DNA of 61,549 nt from CAZPNX01 sp964588285 (lineage in GTDB: Bacteria; Edwardsbacteria; AC1; EtOH8), in assembly GCA_964588285.1 (NCBI GenBank), contig CAZPNX010000014.1:1-61549 (forward strand), given 5' to 3'. This document shows positions 48,900 through 58,145 of this stretch, piece by piece. The position numbers and the translations under genes were made by a program. Under the pieces are notes generated by a model that was not told the origin of the DNA, made no database searches, and was given only the letters and a program-made list of their open reading frames with translations. Every line of letters starts with the position of its first letter. Position 1 is the first letter of the stretch.

Positions 48900-50009
48900 T
48901 CAATCCCTCCAGCTTAGATCGAGGGTGTCGGCCTCGGAGATAAAAACAGCCAGCAGCCGAGCCATACGGTCCAAATCGGCCAGGGACACGGTTTCCACCG
49001 GGGTATGCATATAGCGGACCGGGATGCCCACTAGTCCGGTGGGAATGCCGGAGCCGGCCACCTGGATATCCACGGCATCGGTTCCCGAATTTCCGGCCAG
49101 GGGCTCGATCTGGTGGGGGATCTCAAGCCGCCGGGCGGTCTGCGCCAAACGTTCGGCCACGGCCGGATGGATGTTGGGGCCGATGGCGATCACCGGTCCC
49201 TTGCCCAGGCCAAAAGTCTTGTGCTCCGGGGCCAACGGCATGTCGGCATGGGTGACGTCCAACACCACCGCCAGGTCCGGCCGGATGCGGAAGGCCGAGG
49301 TGACCGCGCCTAAAAAGCCCAGCCCGGCCTCCTCTTGGGCGGTGGCCACCGCATAGACGTCCCAGGAATGGCGCATTCCGCCCAGCAGCTCCATGGCCCG
49401 AACCAGGCCGGCCAGGCAGACCCGGTTGTCCATGGCCTTGCTGCAGGCCCGCCCACCGTGAAGCTCGGCCAGAGGTCCCTGGAGGGTGGCGGCATCGCCC
49501 ACCGCGATTAAAGCCCGCACCCGGCGCTCCGAAAGGCCCACGTCTATATATAGATCGGCTATGGGCAACACCGACTCCTGTTCTGAAGGGCTCTGGTAGT
49601 GAGGCGGTTTGGCTCCGATGACGCCGGGCAGGGGCGAACCTTTACGGGCTTTGGGGTGAACCAGCACCTCCTGCCCCAGCAACACCCTGGGATCAAAGCC
49701 GCCGATCTGAGTGAAGCGCAGGTAACCGCCGGGCTCGATGCCGGTCACCAAAAGGCCGATCTCATCCAGGTGGGCGGCCAGCAAAATTTTTTTCTTCGAA
49801 GTTTTTCCGGTGTTGGCCTTCTTTATGGCCGCCACGCTGCCGAGTCGGTCGATGACCGTTTTATCGCAAAAAGGGGTCAGCTTTTCCTTGACTATAGCAG
49901 CGGCCTGTTCCTCGTGCCCTGAAGGACCGGCCGCCTGGGCCAGAGGGCGTAAGAGCTCAAGCCAGGTACGGATTTGGTCCGATGTTTCGGGAGATTGCTT
50001 TCGGTTCAT
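48900..50009 (-). CDS. M42 family metallopeptidase, paralogue 3
   Basis: A 369-residue aminopeptidase with an N-terminal extension of about 20 residues. Metal motifs are LAAHLDEIG, KAMDNRVC (Asp kept, neighbouring Asp replaced by Asn), TAQEEAGLG, VLDVTHAD and VRYMHTPVE. It differs in substrate loops from its neighbours. The ATG at 50009 overlaps the EFR1 stop by four bases and is preceded by AAGGA; the upstream frame extension is a shadow. Substrate range is unknown. Confidence 0.88.
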   Translation of the reverse strand: MNRKQSPETSDQIRTWLELLRPLAQAAGPSGHEEQAAAIVKEKLTPFCDKTVIDRLGSVAAIKKANTGKTSKKKILLAAHLDEIGLLVTGIEPGGYLRFTQIGGFDPRVLLGQEVLVHPKARKGSPLPGVIGAKPPHYQSPSEQESVLPIADLYIDVGLSERRVRALIAVGDAATLQGPLAELHGGRACSKAMDNRVCLAGLVRAMELLGGMRHSWDVYAVATAQEEAGLGFLGAVTSAFRIRPDLAVVLDVTHADMPLAPEHKTFGLGKGPVIAIGPNIHPAVAERLAQTARRLEIPHQIEPLAGNSGTDAVDIQVAGSGIPTGLVGIPVRYMHTPVETVSLADLDRMARLLAVFISEADTLDLSWRD

Positions 50010-50851
50010 GCTGTGTTCCTTTGGGAAAATATCTGAGCGGCCAGCTTCCTGGAGTAATGGCCGGAAAGAAGCCTCAGGGGAATCCAGTTGCAGAGGATGG
50101 CCTGCTGGGGACAGATGCGGTGGCAGTGGTAACAATAGATACAACCGGCCTCGGATATCACCGGGATTCCATCAATCCTGATAACGCCCTGGGGACATGA
50201 CTGTACACAAAGGCCGCACTTGACACAAAGTTCCGGATCAACCTTTTTATGGGGCAGTATCCAGAAACGTTCCATCAGGCGCAGGGCCCGGCCGTTGAAA
50301 AGGCCGGAGATAAACCTGGTGAGGAGGTTTCCGGGAATACGGACTTTTATTGCGGCTGCCGAGCCCGGCCGGTCCAAAACCCTTTCCACCATGGAGGCGG
50401 CGAATCTTTTGGCCCGGTCCAGGTCGGAGGCATCGGGATGCCCCTGGGCGATAAGCGGCCGACGATCGGCGTAGGGCGGAAAGGTGTCCACCCCCAGGCA
50501 GCCGAAAAAGCCGATGGCATCTAGGCCGCGGCCGGCGGCCAGCCTGGCGATGCGGGAAAAAACATCTCCCGGCGTTCCCCCATGGGTGACGAAGACGAAG
50601 AACGGTTTAGGCCAGCCGGGCCTGCTTTGGCCGGGAATGTCGAGCAAAAAACGGCGGACGTTCAGGGGTTCCCGAAAATAAAAGGCCGGACATCCCAGGC
50701 CGATAAGATCATAGCGCCAAAGCACCGCCGGATCGGCTTCCTCCAGGCGGTAGAGGGCGCAGGAACCGGCAGCGGCCAAAACCTCCTGCATGGCTTCGGC
50801 CACTTTGCGGGTGTTGCCGGTTTGGGAAAAGTAGACCAAACAGGATCTCAT
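50006..50851 (-). CDS. EFR1-type flavodoxin-ferredoxin protein
   Basis: A 281-residue redox protein. An N-terminal flavodoxin fold (LVYFSQTGNTRKVAEAM, GLGCPAFYFREP, FVFVTHGGTPG) is followed by a linker and two 4Fe-4S motifs (CVKCGLCVQSCP and CIYCYHCHRICP). This EFR1 architecture is widespread in anaerobes and probably moves low-potential electrons. It has no clear ribosome site and begins 15 bases after the trpS stop. It is translationally coupled to the downstream M42 gene (ATGA). Confidence 0.88.
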   Translation of the reverse strand: MRSCLVYFSQTGNTRKVAEAMQEVLAAAGSCALYRLEEADPAVLWRYDLIGLGCPAFYFREPLNVRRFLLDIPGQSRPGWPKPFFVFVTHGGTPGDVFSRIARLAAGRGLDAIGFFGCLGVDTFPPYADRRPLIAQGHPDASDLDRAKRFAASMVERVLDRPGSAAAIKVRIPGNLLTRFISGLFNGRALRLMERFWILPHKKVDPELCVKCGLCVQSCPQGVIRIDGIPVISEAGCIYCYHCHRICPQQAILCNWIPLRLLSGHYSRKLAAQIFSQRNTA

Positions 50852-50866
50852 TTTAGTCCGAAGAGT

Positions 50867-51880
50867 TCAAGGGGCAAATATCTCTCGGTAATCTATGCGC
50901 ATGGCCTCCTTGGCACGGGCCAGAACCCCGTCGGAGAATGCCCTTCCCGAAGCCGTGCCTTGACGTAGCACCTGCCGCACGTAGCCGGGGTCGGCCTCCA
51001 GTTCTCGGCGTCTGCGGCGGATCGGCCCCAGCTCATTCTCCATGGCCTCGATCAGCTGTCTCTTGCACTGAACGCAGCCGCGCCGGCCTTCCAAGCACTC
51101 CTGACGGATCGAGGATTGATCCTTATGGAAGATCCCGCCGTAATAAAAGACCATGCAGCCGTCGGGATGGCCGGGATCGTCCTTTCTGGCCTTGGTGGGG
51201 TCGGTGAAGGCGGACATCACCTTCCTGGCCAGCTCCTCGGCGCTGTCCTTCAGGTAGATGGCGTTGTTCAAAGATTTGCTCATCTTGGCGTTTCCGTCCA
51301 GGCCCTTGACCCGGCCCACCAACCCCACCTTGGCCTCGGGCTCGACGAAAACCTCGCCGTAGATGCGGTTGAATTCCCGGGCTATCTCCCGGGTCATTTC
51401 GATCATGGGCAGCTGATCGTTGCCCACCGGAACCAAGTGGGCGTTGAAGGCCAGAATATCGGCCGCCTGGGACACCGGATAGGCAAAGAAGCCGAAGGGC
51501 AGTGAGTCGCCAAAGCCCTTCTGTTTGATCTCCTCCTTGACGGTGGGATTGCGGCCCACCCGGGCCACGGTCACCAGATTCATGAAAAAGACCGTGAGCT
51601 CGGCGATGGCCGGCATCTGCGATTGGATGACGAGGGAGGCCTTGGCCGGATCGACCCCCACCGCCAGATTATCCAGGGCCACCTCCAGGACATTGTCCCT
51701 GACCTTCTGGGGATCGGCGAAGTTGTCGGTCATCGCCTGGACATCGGCAATGAGAATGAAAGTCTGATGGGAATCCTGGAGAGCGACCCGATCCCGCAGC
51801 GAGCCGCAGTAATGGCCAAGATGCAGAGGGCCGGTGGGACGGTCGCCGGTCAGTATTCTTTTAGGCTCCATATCCTTCAT
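50867..51880 (-). CDS. trpS: Tryptophan--tRNA ligase
   Basis: A 337-residue class I aminoacyl-tRNA synthetase. TGDRPTGPLHLGHY contains the HIGH-like motif (PLHLGH), and DGNAKMSKSLNN the KMSKS loop. GFFAYPVSQAADIL and VPVGNDQLPMIEMTREIA are typical of TrpS. A Cys pair late in the protein (RRGCVQCKRQ) could bind a metal as in some TrpS enzymes. The start overlaps the end of the GH13 gene by 20 bases; an ATG at 51871 is also possible. Confidence 0.95.
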   Translation of the reverse strand: MKDMEPKRILTGDRPTGPLHLGHYCGSLRDRVALQDSHQTFILIADVQAMTDNFADPQKVRDNVLEVALDNLAVGVDPAKASLVIQSQMPAIAELTVFFMNLVTVARVGRNPTVKEEIKQKGFGDSLPFGFFAYPVSQAADILAFNAHLVPVGNDQLPMIEMTREIAREFNRIYGEVFVEPEAKVGLVGRVKGLDGNAKMSKSLNNAIYLKDSAEELARKVMSAFTDPTKARKDDPGHPDGCMVFYYGGIFHKDQSSIRQECLEGRRGCVQCKRQLIEAMENELGPIRRRRRELEADPGYVRQVLRQGTASGRAFSDGVLARAKEAMRIDYREIFAP

Positions 51881-54800
51881 TGCTTTTCGAAGACAAGGGT
51901 TTTTTCTCGAACAGCTCCGGCTCGCCGCTCAGGGCGTCCAGGAACCGGTTGAAATCATAACCGGCCGTTTCGGCCAGCTCCATGGCCAAGGCCGCGGTGC
52001 CGGCCCAGGCCAGCAGCGACTTGCGGTAATCCCAGGCGCTGGTGTTGACCGCCAGGCCCCGCTCCAACACCGAGACGGCGAACATCCAATAAAGCAGCGA
52101 CTGGAGCTGCTCCTTGATGAACCAGAATACGTCCCGATGCCAGTGGCATCCCAGGTATTGAAGCACCTCGGGCCGCTCCAGGAATCTGCGCAAGGCAGCC
52201 TGGTCATCCAACCAGGCCTTGGAGGAGGCGGGCCTTTCGGTCAGAATTCTAACCAGCTGGGCAAAACGGTAGGCCTGGTCCTCCTCCAGGCCGGTATTCT
52301 CCAGGGCCTCCTGCAGCCGGGAGAGGAAAAGCTCTTGGGCCGGTTGGGGGTCGACGGCTTTAGAGACGCTTTCCACCACCAGCAAGGAATAGAACAGCTT
52401 CAGGCCGGCATCGGTTGACAGGGAGCAGTCAATCTGCTCGGCGCCGACGGCCGCCAGAAAACGACGGCCGGAGCGGGTCACCTGCATGCGGCGGAAGGCG
52501 TCCTGGCCCAGGAACTCAACCGAGGTCCTCAGCCTTCCCCGGGCCCAGCGCCTCAGGGATTTTTCGTCCATCCCCACCCGGGCCACCTGGCCGGATTGAG
52601 CTAAAAACTCGCCCATCTGGGTCTCGAAGACGGAATAGAAAGCCTCCAGTTCGGCCTCGGACTCCAGGCCGTTTTTCACCAAGGCGGTGAAGCCCTTGAA
52701 GGCCAGAGGGGAAAGAAGACGGGAATAGACCTCGAGCACCGACTCCAGCTTGATCTCCCATAAAGCCTGTTCGATGCTGGGGACGCCGCGGCCGGCCAGC
52801 TTCTGATGAAGACGGGCCATTTCGCCTGAGGCGTCGTCGGCCAGGGTGCGGAACTCCGAGAAGACATGATATTGATAGGCGCCCAGATCCACAAACAGTC
52901 CCCGGTGCCGGAGATCGTCCAAGGACCGCACATACTCCAAGCCGGAGACGAGATCGCGGAAGAAACACCAATCCCCGGCCTCCAAGTCCAAACCTTGGGC
53001 CAAAGTTTTTTTAATCGGCGACTGGTCGTCTGGGTGAGGGCGATAGGGGACGGAATGCTTTATCCAGCCGGCGGCCTGCCCATAGCGGTTGTTGAAGACC
53101 ACCAGGGCGTGCCGGCCGACTTCCCCGTTGGAGTAGGCGAAGATGTCGTGCTGGATATGGCCGTGGGCGTCGGCCACGTCATAGAGCAGGAATTCCTCCA
53201 CTCCGGAGAACAGCCGGCGTTGGCGGAGCAGGGGGAAAACCTGTCGGTAGTGGCGGTCGACCAAGCCCTGATCCACGTTCTCCTGCCAATAGGGCCGGGA
53301 ATACTCCATGCCGTATTTTTCGGAAAAGCCCTCCACCTGGCCGTGGCCGAACATGGGCAGCCCCGGCAGGGTGGCCATCATGATGCAGACGCCGAAATAC
53401 TTGTCGTCCCGGCCGAACTGGACGGCGGCCGGCTCCTCGTCGGGATTGTTCATAAAGTTGACGAAGCGCTTCAGGATCTGGGGCTCGAACTCCAGAACGT
53501 TTTTGAGCACCTGGCGGTAGTTGGCGTTCTCCTCCCTTTTGAGCATGTTCATGAAGGCGCTGTTGTAGACCCGATGCATTCCCAGGGAACGCACGAAGTA
53601 TCCCTCCATCAGCCAAAAGGCCTCGGCCAAGAGCAGGGTGTCCGGGGCCTCGGCCGCCACCCGGTCCACCACCTGGCGCCAGAATTCCTCGGGGAAGGCG
53701 GCGTCGAACTCGCTTTTAGTCATGCCCTGCCAGGAGCGAGAGGGGATGTCGCCGCCAGTGCCGGGAGAGGGAAACCAAAGACGCTGATAGTGTTTCTTGG
53801 CCAGGGTCATGGCGGCGTCGAAACGGATCACCGGGGAATAGCGGGCCACCTTCAGGATCTGCTGGATGACCGCCTCCCGCACCTGGGGAAGCAAAAAGTT
53901 CAGCTGGGCGGTGTCGTTCCACGGCATATGGGTGCCGTCGTTGCCGTGGTAGAGGTAGTGAACCACCCCGTGGGTCCGGTCCACCCTTTTAAAGACCACG
54001 GCTGCATCCGACCGGGTCCAGTAGCCGTCCTCCAGATAGAGGCCGACAGTGGGGTCGTCCGATAGATCCGGGCCGTTGAAGGAATAAGAGGGAAAAGGCG
54101 GATGGTCAAGCCGGATGAACCAGTCGGGATGCTCCACCACCCATTTGGAGTAAAGCCCGGTATGGTTGGGCACCATGTCCACCGCCAGTCTCAGGCCGTG
54201 GCCCCAGGCCCGGTGCCGCAGGTCGTAGAAAGCCTGGTCCCCCCCCAGGTCGCCGGCGATCGAGTAGTCGTAGAGCGAATAGGCCGAGGATACGGCCTCG
54301 GGATTGCCGCACAGCCGTTTTATCTTCTGAGAGGCCGGGCTGCGCTCCCAAACCCCGATCAGCCACAGGGTGTTGAAACCGCACTCTGCCAGCCGGCCCA
54401 ACTCCGCGTCCGGGATCTGGTCCAACCGCCGGATCTCATAGCCGTATTTCTGGGAGAGCTGCCAGAGCCAGACCAGGACATTCTTGGCGATCATCACCGC
54501 GTTCGGCATCCAATCCAGATCCGGCGAAAAGGCGCGGGGCTCGATGCCCGGAGAGCCGGAATCGATTCCGGCCGCCGCCCGGCGGTAATCCGGCACTAGC
54601 GACGGTCCCGGGCCAAAGGACCGCATCTTGGTCTCCTCGCGAAGGGAATCCAGAGCCACCAGGATGCGGCGCATCAAACGCTCCAGAAGCTGGGGCGGCA
54701 GAAGATCGGACCAATGCTCCCGAATGTAGCGCAGCTGGTCGGCCACCGAACCGGGAGCGTTTTTGGCCGGGGCTCGGAGCAGTTCGAAAAGCGTCTGACG

Positions 54801-55424
54801 GTAGGGCCCGAAACGAGGCTGGGTCTTGAAGAAATCCTCCAGGCTCTTGATGGCTGGAAGATATTGGGTGCTGTGGGCCAGCTCGGAATCGTCGAAAAGC
54901 TCGGAAAAGCCCTTCAGGGCCTGGTTGCTGTTAGACAGCCAGAGGTGAAGCAGCTCCTCCACCGAGACCGCCAGGTTTGGATATCCATCCCAGGCCCCGG
55001 CCAGATAGTCGGTTGGCGACAGCTGGCGGCGATAGACCGGCAGAGGAGGAAAATCATGGGTGAAAGAAAGAAACAGCTGATCCAAGCCGTCGCTTCCCAC
55101 CAAGGCGCCAAGATGCGTGGCGGCCTGCTCGAAGACCTTAGGATTTTTCTCCTTTCGATAGCGATCGGCCACCAGATGAAGGATCTCGTCCAATAAACCC
55201 ATGGCCGCCATTTCGGCCGGACTGACCGAAGGCAAAGCCCCGCCTTCCTCGGCCCGCACCCGGTTTATCTCCTGAGCCAGGGATTGGGCCTGGGCCATGT
55301 TGACCAGCACCGCATTGCCGCTGTAGGCAAACAGCAGCTGGTCGACCCGATAGCGATCCCGGCAGGCCTTTGAGATATGGAACTCGAAAGCCGGGCAGGG
55401 CGATGAGGCGTTATCTTCGGCCAT
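51861..55424 (-). CDS. Very large GH13 alpha-amylase-family protein
   Basis: A 1187-residue protein. A helical N-terminal domain of about 310 residues and a helical C-terminal domain of about 370 residues flank a GH13 TIM-barrel. Catalytic regions are DMVPNHTG (region I), PVIRFDAAMTLA (region II, nucleophile Asp), LLLAEAFW (region III, acid Glu) and FMNNPDEEP, where the region IV His is replaced but the Asp is kept. There is no signal peptide, so it acts in the cytoplasm. The long helical additions are not typical of any GH13 subfamily I can name. The gene follows transketolase; a role in glycogen or maltooligosaccharide metabolism is only inferred. Confidence 0.82.
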   Translation of the reverse strand: MAEDNASSPCPAFEFHISKACRDRYRVDQLLFAYSGNAVLVNMAQAQSLAQEINRVRAEEGGALPSVSPAEMAAMGLLDEILHLVADRYRKEKNPKVFEQAATHLGALVGSDGLDQLFLSFTHDFPPLPVYRRQLSPTDYLAGAWDGYPNLAVSVEELLHLWLSNSNQALKGFSELFDDSELAHSTQYLPAIKSLEDFFKTQPRFGPYRQTLFELLRAPAKNAPGSVADQLRYIREHWSDLLPPQLLERLMRRILVALDSLREETKMRSFGPGPSLVPDYRRAAAGIDSGSPGIEPRAFSPDLDWMPNAVMIAKNVLVWLWQLSQKYGYEIRRLDQIPDAELGRLAECGFNTLWLIGVWERSPASQKIKRLCGNPEAVSSAYSLYDYSIAGDLGGDQAFYDLRHRAWGHGLRLAVDMVPNHTGLYSKWVVEHPDWFIRLDHPPFPSYSFNGPDLSDDPTVGLYLEDGYWTRSDAAVVFKRVDRTHGVVHYLYHGNDGTHMPWNDTAQLNFLLPQVREAVIQQILKVARYSPVIRFDAAMTLAKKHYQRLWFPSPGTGGDIPSRSWQGMTKSEFDAAFPEEFWRQVVDRVAAEAPDTLLLAEAFWLMEGYFVRSLGMHRVYNSAFMNMLKREENANYRQVLKNVLEFEPQILKRFVNFMNNPDEEPAAVQFGRDDKYFGVCIMMATLPGLPMFGHGQVEGFSEKYGMEYSRPYWQENVDQGLVDRHYRQVFPLLRQRRLFSGVEEFLLYDVADAHGHIQHDIFAYSNGEVGRHALVVFNNRYGQAAGWIKHSVPYRPHPDDQSPIKKTLAQGLDLEAGDWCFFRDLVSGLEYVRSLDDLRHRGLFVDLGAYQYHVFSEFRTLADDASGEMARLHQKLAGRGVPSIEQALWEIKLESVLEVYSRLLSPLAFKGFTALVKNGLESEAELEAFYSVFETQMGEFLAQSGQVARVGMDEKSLRRWARGRLRTSVEFLGQDAFRRMQVTRSGRRFLAAVGAEQIDCSLSTDAGLKLFYSLLVVESVSKAVDPQPAQELFLSRLQEALENTGLEEDQAYRFAQLVRILTERPASSKAWLDDQAALRRFLERPEVLQYLGCHWHRDVFWFIKEQLQSLLYWMFAVSVLERGLAVNTSAWDYRKSLLAWAGTAALAMELAETAGYDFNRFLDALSGEPELFEKKPLSSKSNEGYGA

Positions 55425-55454
55425 ATAAAGAAACGGCGAAAAACGAAAAAAACA

Positions 55455-57467
55455 TCAGGTCCAGTAGGCGGTCTCGATAAGGTACTGCTTGATGCGGTCG
55501 GCCACCTGGGAGGGGGTGAAGCCCAGCTTTTCGGCCAAAACCCCCTCCGGGGCCGAGGAGCCGAACGACTCGACTCCGATTACCAGGCCCCGTCCTCCGA
55601 AAAGCTGATGCCATAAAGCGCCCCGGCCCGCCTCGACCGCCACCCGGGCCGGCAGCATCTGGGTGACGGTATTGCGGTACTCCGAAGGCTGGGATAAAAA
55701 GGCCTCCAGGCAGGGTACGGAAACTATCTGGGTGGCAATGTTGTCCTTGTATAAAAGCTCTCCGGCCGCCAGCGCCAGGCCCAATTCCGAGCCGGAGGCA
55801 AAGACAGCCACCTGGGCCTTTTCCCCGAACCTTCGGAAGACATAGCCGCCGCGGAGAATATCCGCGGGCTTGAAGGCGGAGTCCCGCTTTAGGGCCGGAA
55901 GTTTCTGCCGTGAAAGTATCAGGGCGGTGGGTCCGTCTTTTTTCTGGAGGGCCATAGTCCAGGCGGCCGCCACCTCGGCTGCATCGGCCGGGCGGATGAC
56001 CTGAAGGCCGGGAATGAGCCTGAGGGCGGAGAGATGCTCCACCGGCTGGTGGGTGGGGCCGTCCTCGCCCAGGAAAATCGAGTCGTGAGTAAGGACATAG
56101 ATCGCCTGTTGTTTCATCAGGGCCGAGAGGCGCAGCGACGGACGGCAGTAATCGGAGAAGACCAGAAAGGTGGAGCCGGCCGGGATGAAGAAACCGTATC
56201 GGGCCAGGCCGTTCATGGCCGCGGCCATGGCATGCTCCCTGATGCCGTAATGAATGTTGCGGCCGGAGAAATCGTCCGGGGCCACATAGCCGCCGTCCTT
56301 GATGGCAATATTGGTCGAGCCTTCCAGGTCGGCCGAACCGCAGACCAAAGAAGGGACGCAGGCGGCGATCCTCTGAATGGCCTTTCCGGAAAGAGACCTG
56401 GTGGCGGCGTTCTCGGGAGGCACCGTCTCCAGAATACGTTCCAAAATATCGCCGGGCACCTGCCGAGAAACCATTTGTTCCCAAAGAGCCGCCTTCTCCT
56501 GGTTAAAGGTGCGCCAGGCCTCGAATGATTTCTGCCATTTGTTGTGAGCCCGTCTTAAGCCTTTGATCTTGTTGCGACAGATGGCACGGACCTCCTCGGG
56601 CACATGGAAGACGGAATCCGGCCAATCCAGAGCCTTGCGGAGGCCGGCTGCCTCCTCAGGCCCCAAGGGGCTGCCGTGGCAGGCCGGGGTGTCCTGTTTT
56701 TTAGGGCTGCCGAATCCGATATGGGTTTTGGCCGCAATCAAGGAAGGTTTTCCCGACTTCAGAGCCTTGCGGATGGATCTGTTGACCGCCTCCGGATCAT
56801 GGCCGTCAACCGATTGAACGTGCCAGCCATAGGATTTGAACCGGGCCGGGACGTCGTCGGAACAGGTGATTTCTGTCCTGCCGTCTATGGTTATACCATT
56901 GTCGTCGAAGAGGCAAAGCAGGTTGTCCAGTTTTAGATGGCCGGCCAAAGAGCCGGCCTCATGGGAGATCCCTTCCATCAGATCGCCGTCCGAGGCCAGC
57001 ACATAGATCCGGTGGTCCAATAGTGGTTGCTCTGGAGTATTGAAGCGGGAGCCGGCCATTTTTGAGGCCAAAGCCAGCCCTACCCCCATGGCCAGGCCCT
57101 GGCCCAGCGGGCCGGTGGTCACCTCGACTCCGGGGGTAAGCCCGAACTCGGGATGTCCCGGAGTCCGGCTCTCCCACTGGCGGAAATTCTTCAGGTCTTC
57201 CAACGATAGGTCGAACCCGAAGATATGGAGCAAGCCGTAAAGCAGCATCGAGCCGTGGCCGGCCGACAGGATGAAACGATCACGGTTGGGCCAGTCAGGA
57301 TCCTTGGGATCGAACTGCAGAAAGTCGTGCCACAGCACAAAGGCCAGGTCGGCCGCGCCCAAAGGCAGGCCGGGATGTCCGCAATTAGCTTTCTCCACCG
57401 CATCCACCGCCAACATCCGCAGGGTGTTGGCGGCTAGGCGGTATTGGGACAGAGTCAGTTTAGACAT
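55455..57467 (-). CDS. tkt: Transketolase
   Basis: A 670-residue thiamine-diphosphate enzyme of the pentose phosphate pathway. MSKLTLSQYRLAANTLRMLAVDAVEKANCGHPGLPLG-type N terminus, SAGHGSMLLYGLLH, the ThDP motif ASDGDLMEGISHEA(G..)N and the late GIREHAMAAAMNGLA with SYDSIF-like region are present, and length is standard. The downstream GH13 gene begins after about 30 bases. A promoter candidate lies at 57497-57526. It is a housekeeping enzyme with no oddities. Confidence 0.96.
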   Translation of the reverse strand: MSKLTLSQYRLAANTLRMLAVDAVEKANCGHPGLPLGAADLAFVLWHDFLQFDPKDPDWPNRDRFILSAGHGSMLLYGLLHIFGFDLSLEDLKNFRQWESRTPGHPEFGLTPGVEVTTGPLGQGLAMGVGLALASKMAGSRFNTPEQPLLDHRIYVLASDGDLMEGISHEAGSLAGHLKLDNLLCLFDDNGITIDGRTEITCSDDVPARFKSYGWHVQSVDGHDPEAVNRSIRKALKSGKPSLIAAKTHIGFGSPKKQDTPACHGSPLGPEEAAGLRKALDWPDSVFHVPEEVRAICRNKIKGLRRAHNKWQKSFEAWRTFNQEKAALWEQMVSRQVPGDILERILETVPPENAATRSLSGKAIQRIAACVPSLVCGSADLEGSTNIAIKDGGYVAPDDFSGRNIHYGIREHAMAAAMNGLARYGFFIPAGSTFLVFSDYCRPSLRLSALMKQQAIYVLTHDSIFLGEDGPTHQPVEHLSALRLIPGLQVIRPADAAEVAAAWTMALQKKDGPTALILSRQKLPALKRDSAFKPADILRGGYVFRRFGEKAQVAVFASGSELGLALAAGELLYKDNIATQIVSVPCLEAFLSQPSEYRNTVTQMLPARVAVEAGRGALWHQLFGGRGLVIGVESFGSSAPEGVLAEKLGFTPSQVADRIKQYLIETAYWT

Positions 57468-57496
57468 GGATTTGTTAAGTTAGGTTACAATATATT

Positions 57497-57526
57497 ATAT
57501 TAACACGTGGAAAGGGGGATTGTAAA
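57497..57526 (-). promoter_or_regulatory. Possible tkt promoter
   Basis: On the minus strand TTTACA (57521-57526), an 18-bp spacer and TAATAT (57497-57502), about 30 bases before the ATG. Confidence 0.45.
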
Positions 57527-57599
57527 TAGAATAATATTACCACTGGCACTAGGATTCGATGGTTGACCAAAGAAGATTATAATTGGCAATCAGGCAGGA

Positions 57600-58145
57600 T
57601 CATGGCTTGGGCTGAGGCGTTTTTTGAATAAGGGAGAGATTGTACCCGTGTCCGGCAATGCGTTCCAAAAGATTTTGGTACAGGGACTCGGCCATGGCCG
57701 GCTGGCGGCAAAGGATCCAAAGGTATTTTCGGTTGGGATGTCCAACCACCGCGTATTGGTAGTTAAGGCTGTCAAGCTCTATTATCCAATAATCTCCGGA
57801 GAACGGCCAGAAGAATTGGACTTTGAGTTTGGCATTGGTGGTCTTGTCTACCACCCAGGCCTGGCCGGTGACCGATTTGGGCTTTCCGTTCAGCGAATCT
57901 TTGCGGCAGGCGTTGACCACCGCTATCTTTCCGTCGGACCGCAGGGAATAGGTGGCGGTGACCGCGGTGCAGCCCTTTTGAAAGCGCTGGGGTATGGTGG
58001 CGATTTCGTACCAGGTGCCCAGGTAGCGATTCAGATCGACCTGGGGCACGGTCTTAAGCGGAGGAAGCTCCCATCCGGCGACACTATTGGCGGATAGAAG
58101 GGAAAAAATGAAGGCAGAGGCCGTCAAGACAACGGTATTTTTCAT
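57600..58145 (-). CDS. blc: Outer-membrane lipocalin (Blc-type)
   Basis: A 181-residue exported lipocalin. A signal peptide (about 1-23; there is no clear lipobox Cys, unlike E. coli Blc) is followed by the signature LNRYLGTWYEIA (about 40-51), then TATYSLRSDGKIAVVN and DYWIIELDSLNYQYAVVG. It binds hydrophobic ligands in the envelope. The ATG overlaps the stop of the upstream TPR gene by four bases. The C terminus ends in a Pro/Lys tail. Confidence 0.9.
   Translation of the reverse strand: MKNTVVLTASAFIFSLLSANSVAGWELPPLKTVPQVDLNRYLGTWYEIATIPQRFQKGCTAVTATYSLRSDGKIAVVNACRKDSLNGKPKSVTGQAWVVDKTTNAKLKVQFFWPFSGDYWIIELDSLNYQYAVVGHPNRKYLWILCRQPAMAESLYQNLLERIAGHGYNLSLIQKTPQPKP

Noticed and set aside
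52866..54065. 399-residue plus-strand open frame
   Set aside because: Antisense to the GH13 catalytic region; a composition artefact.
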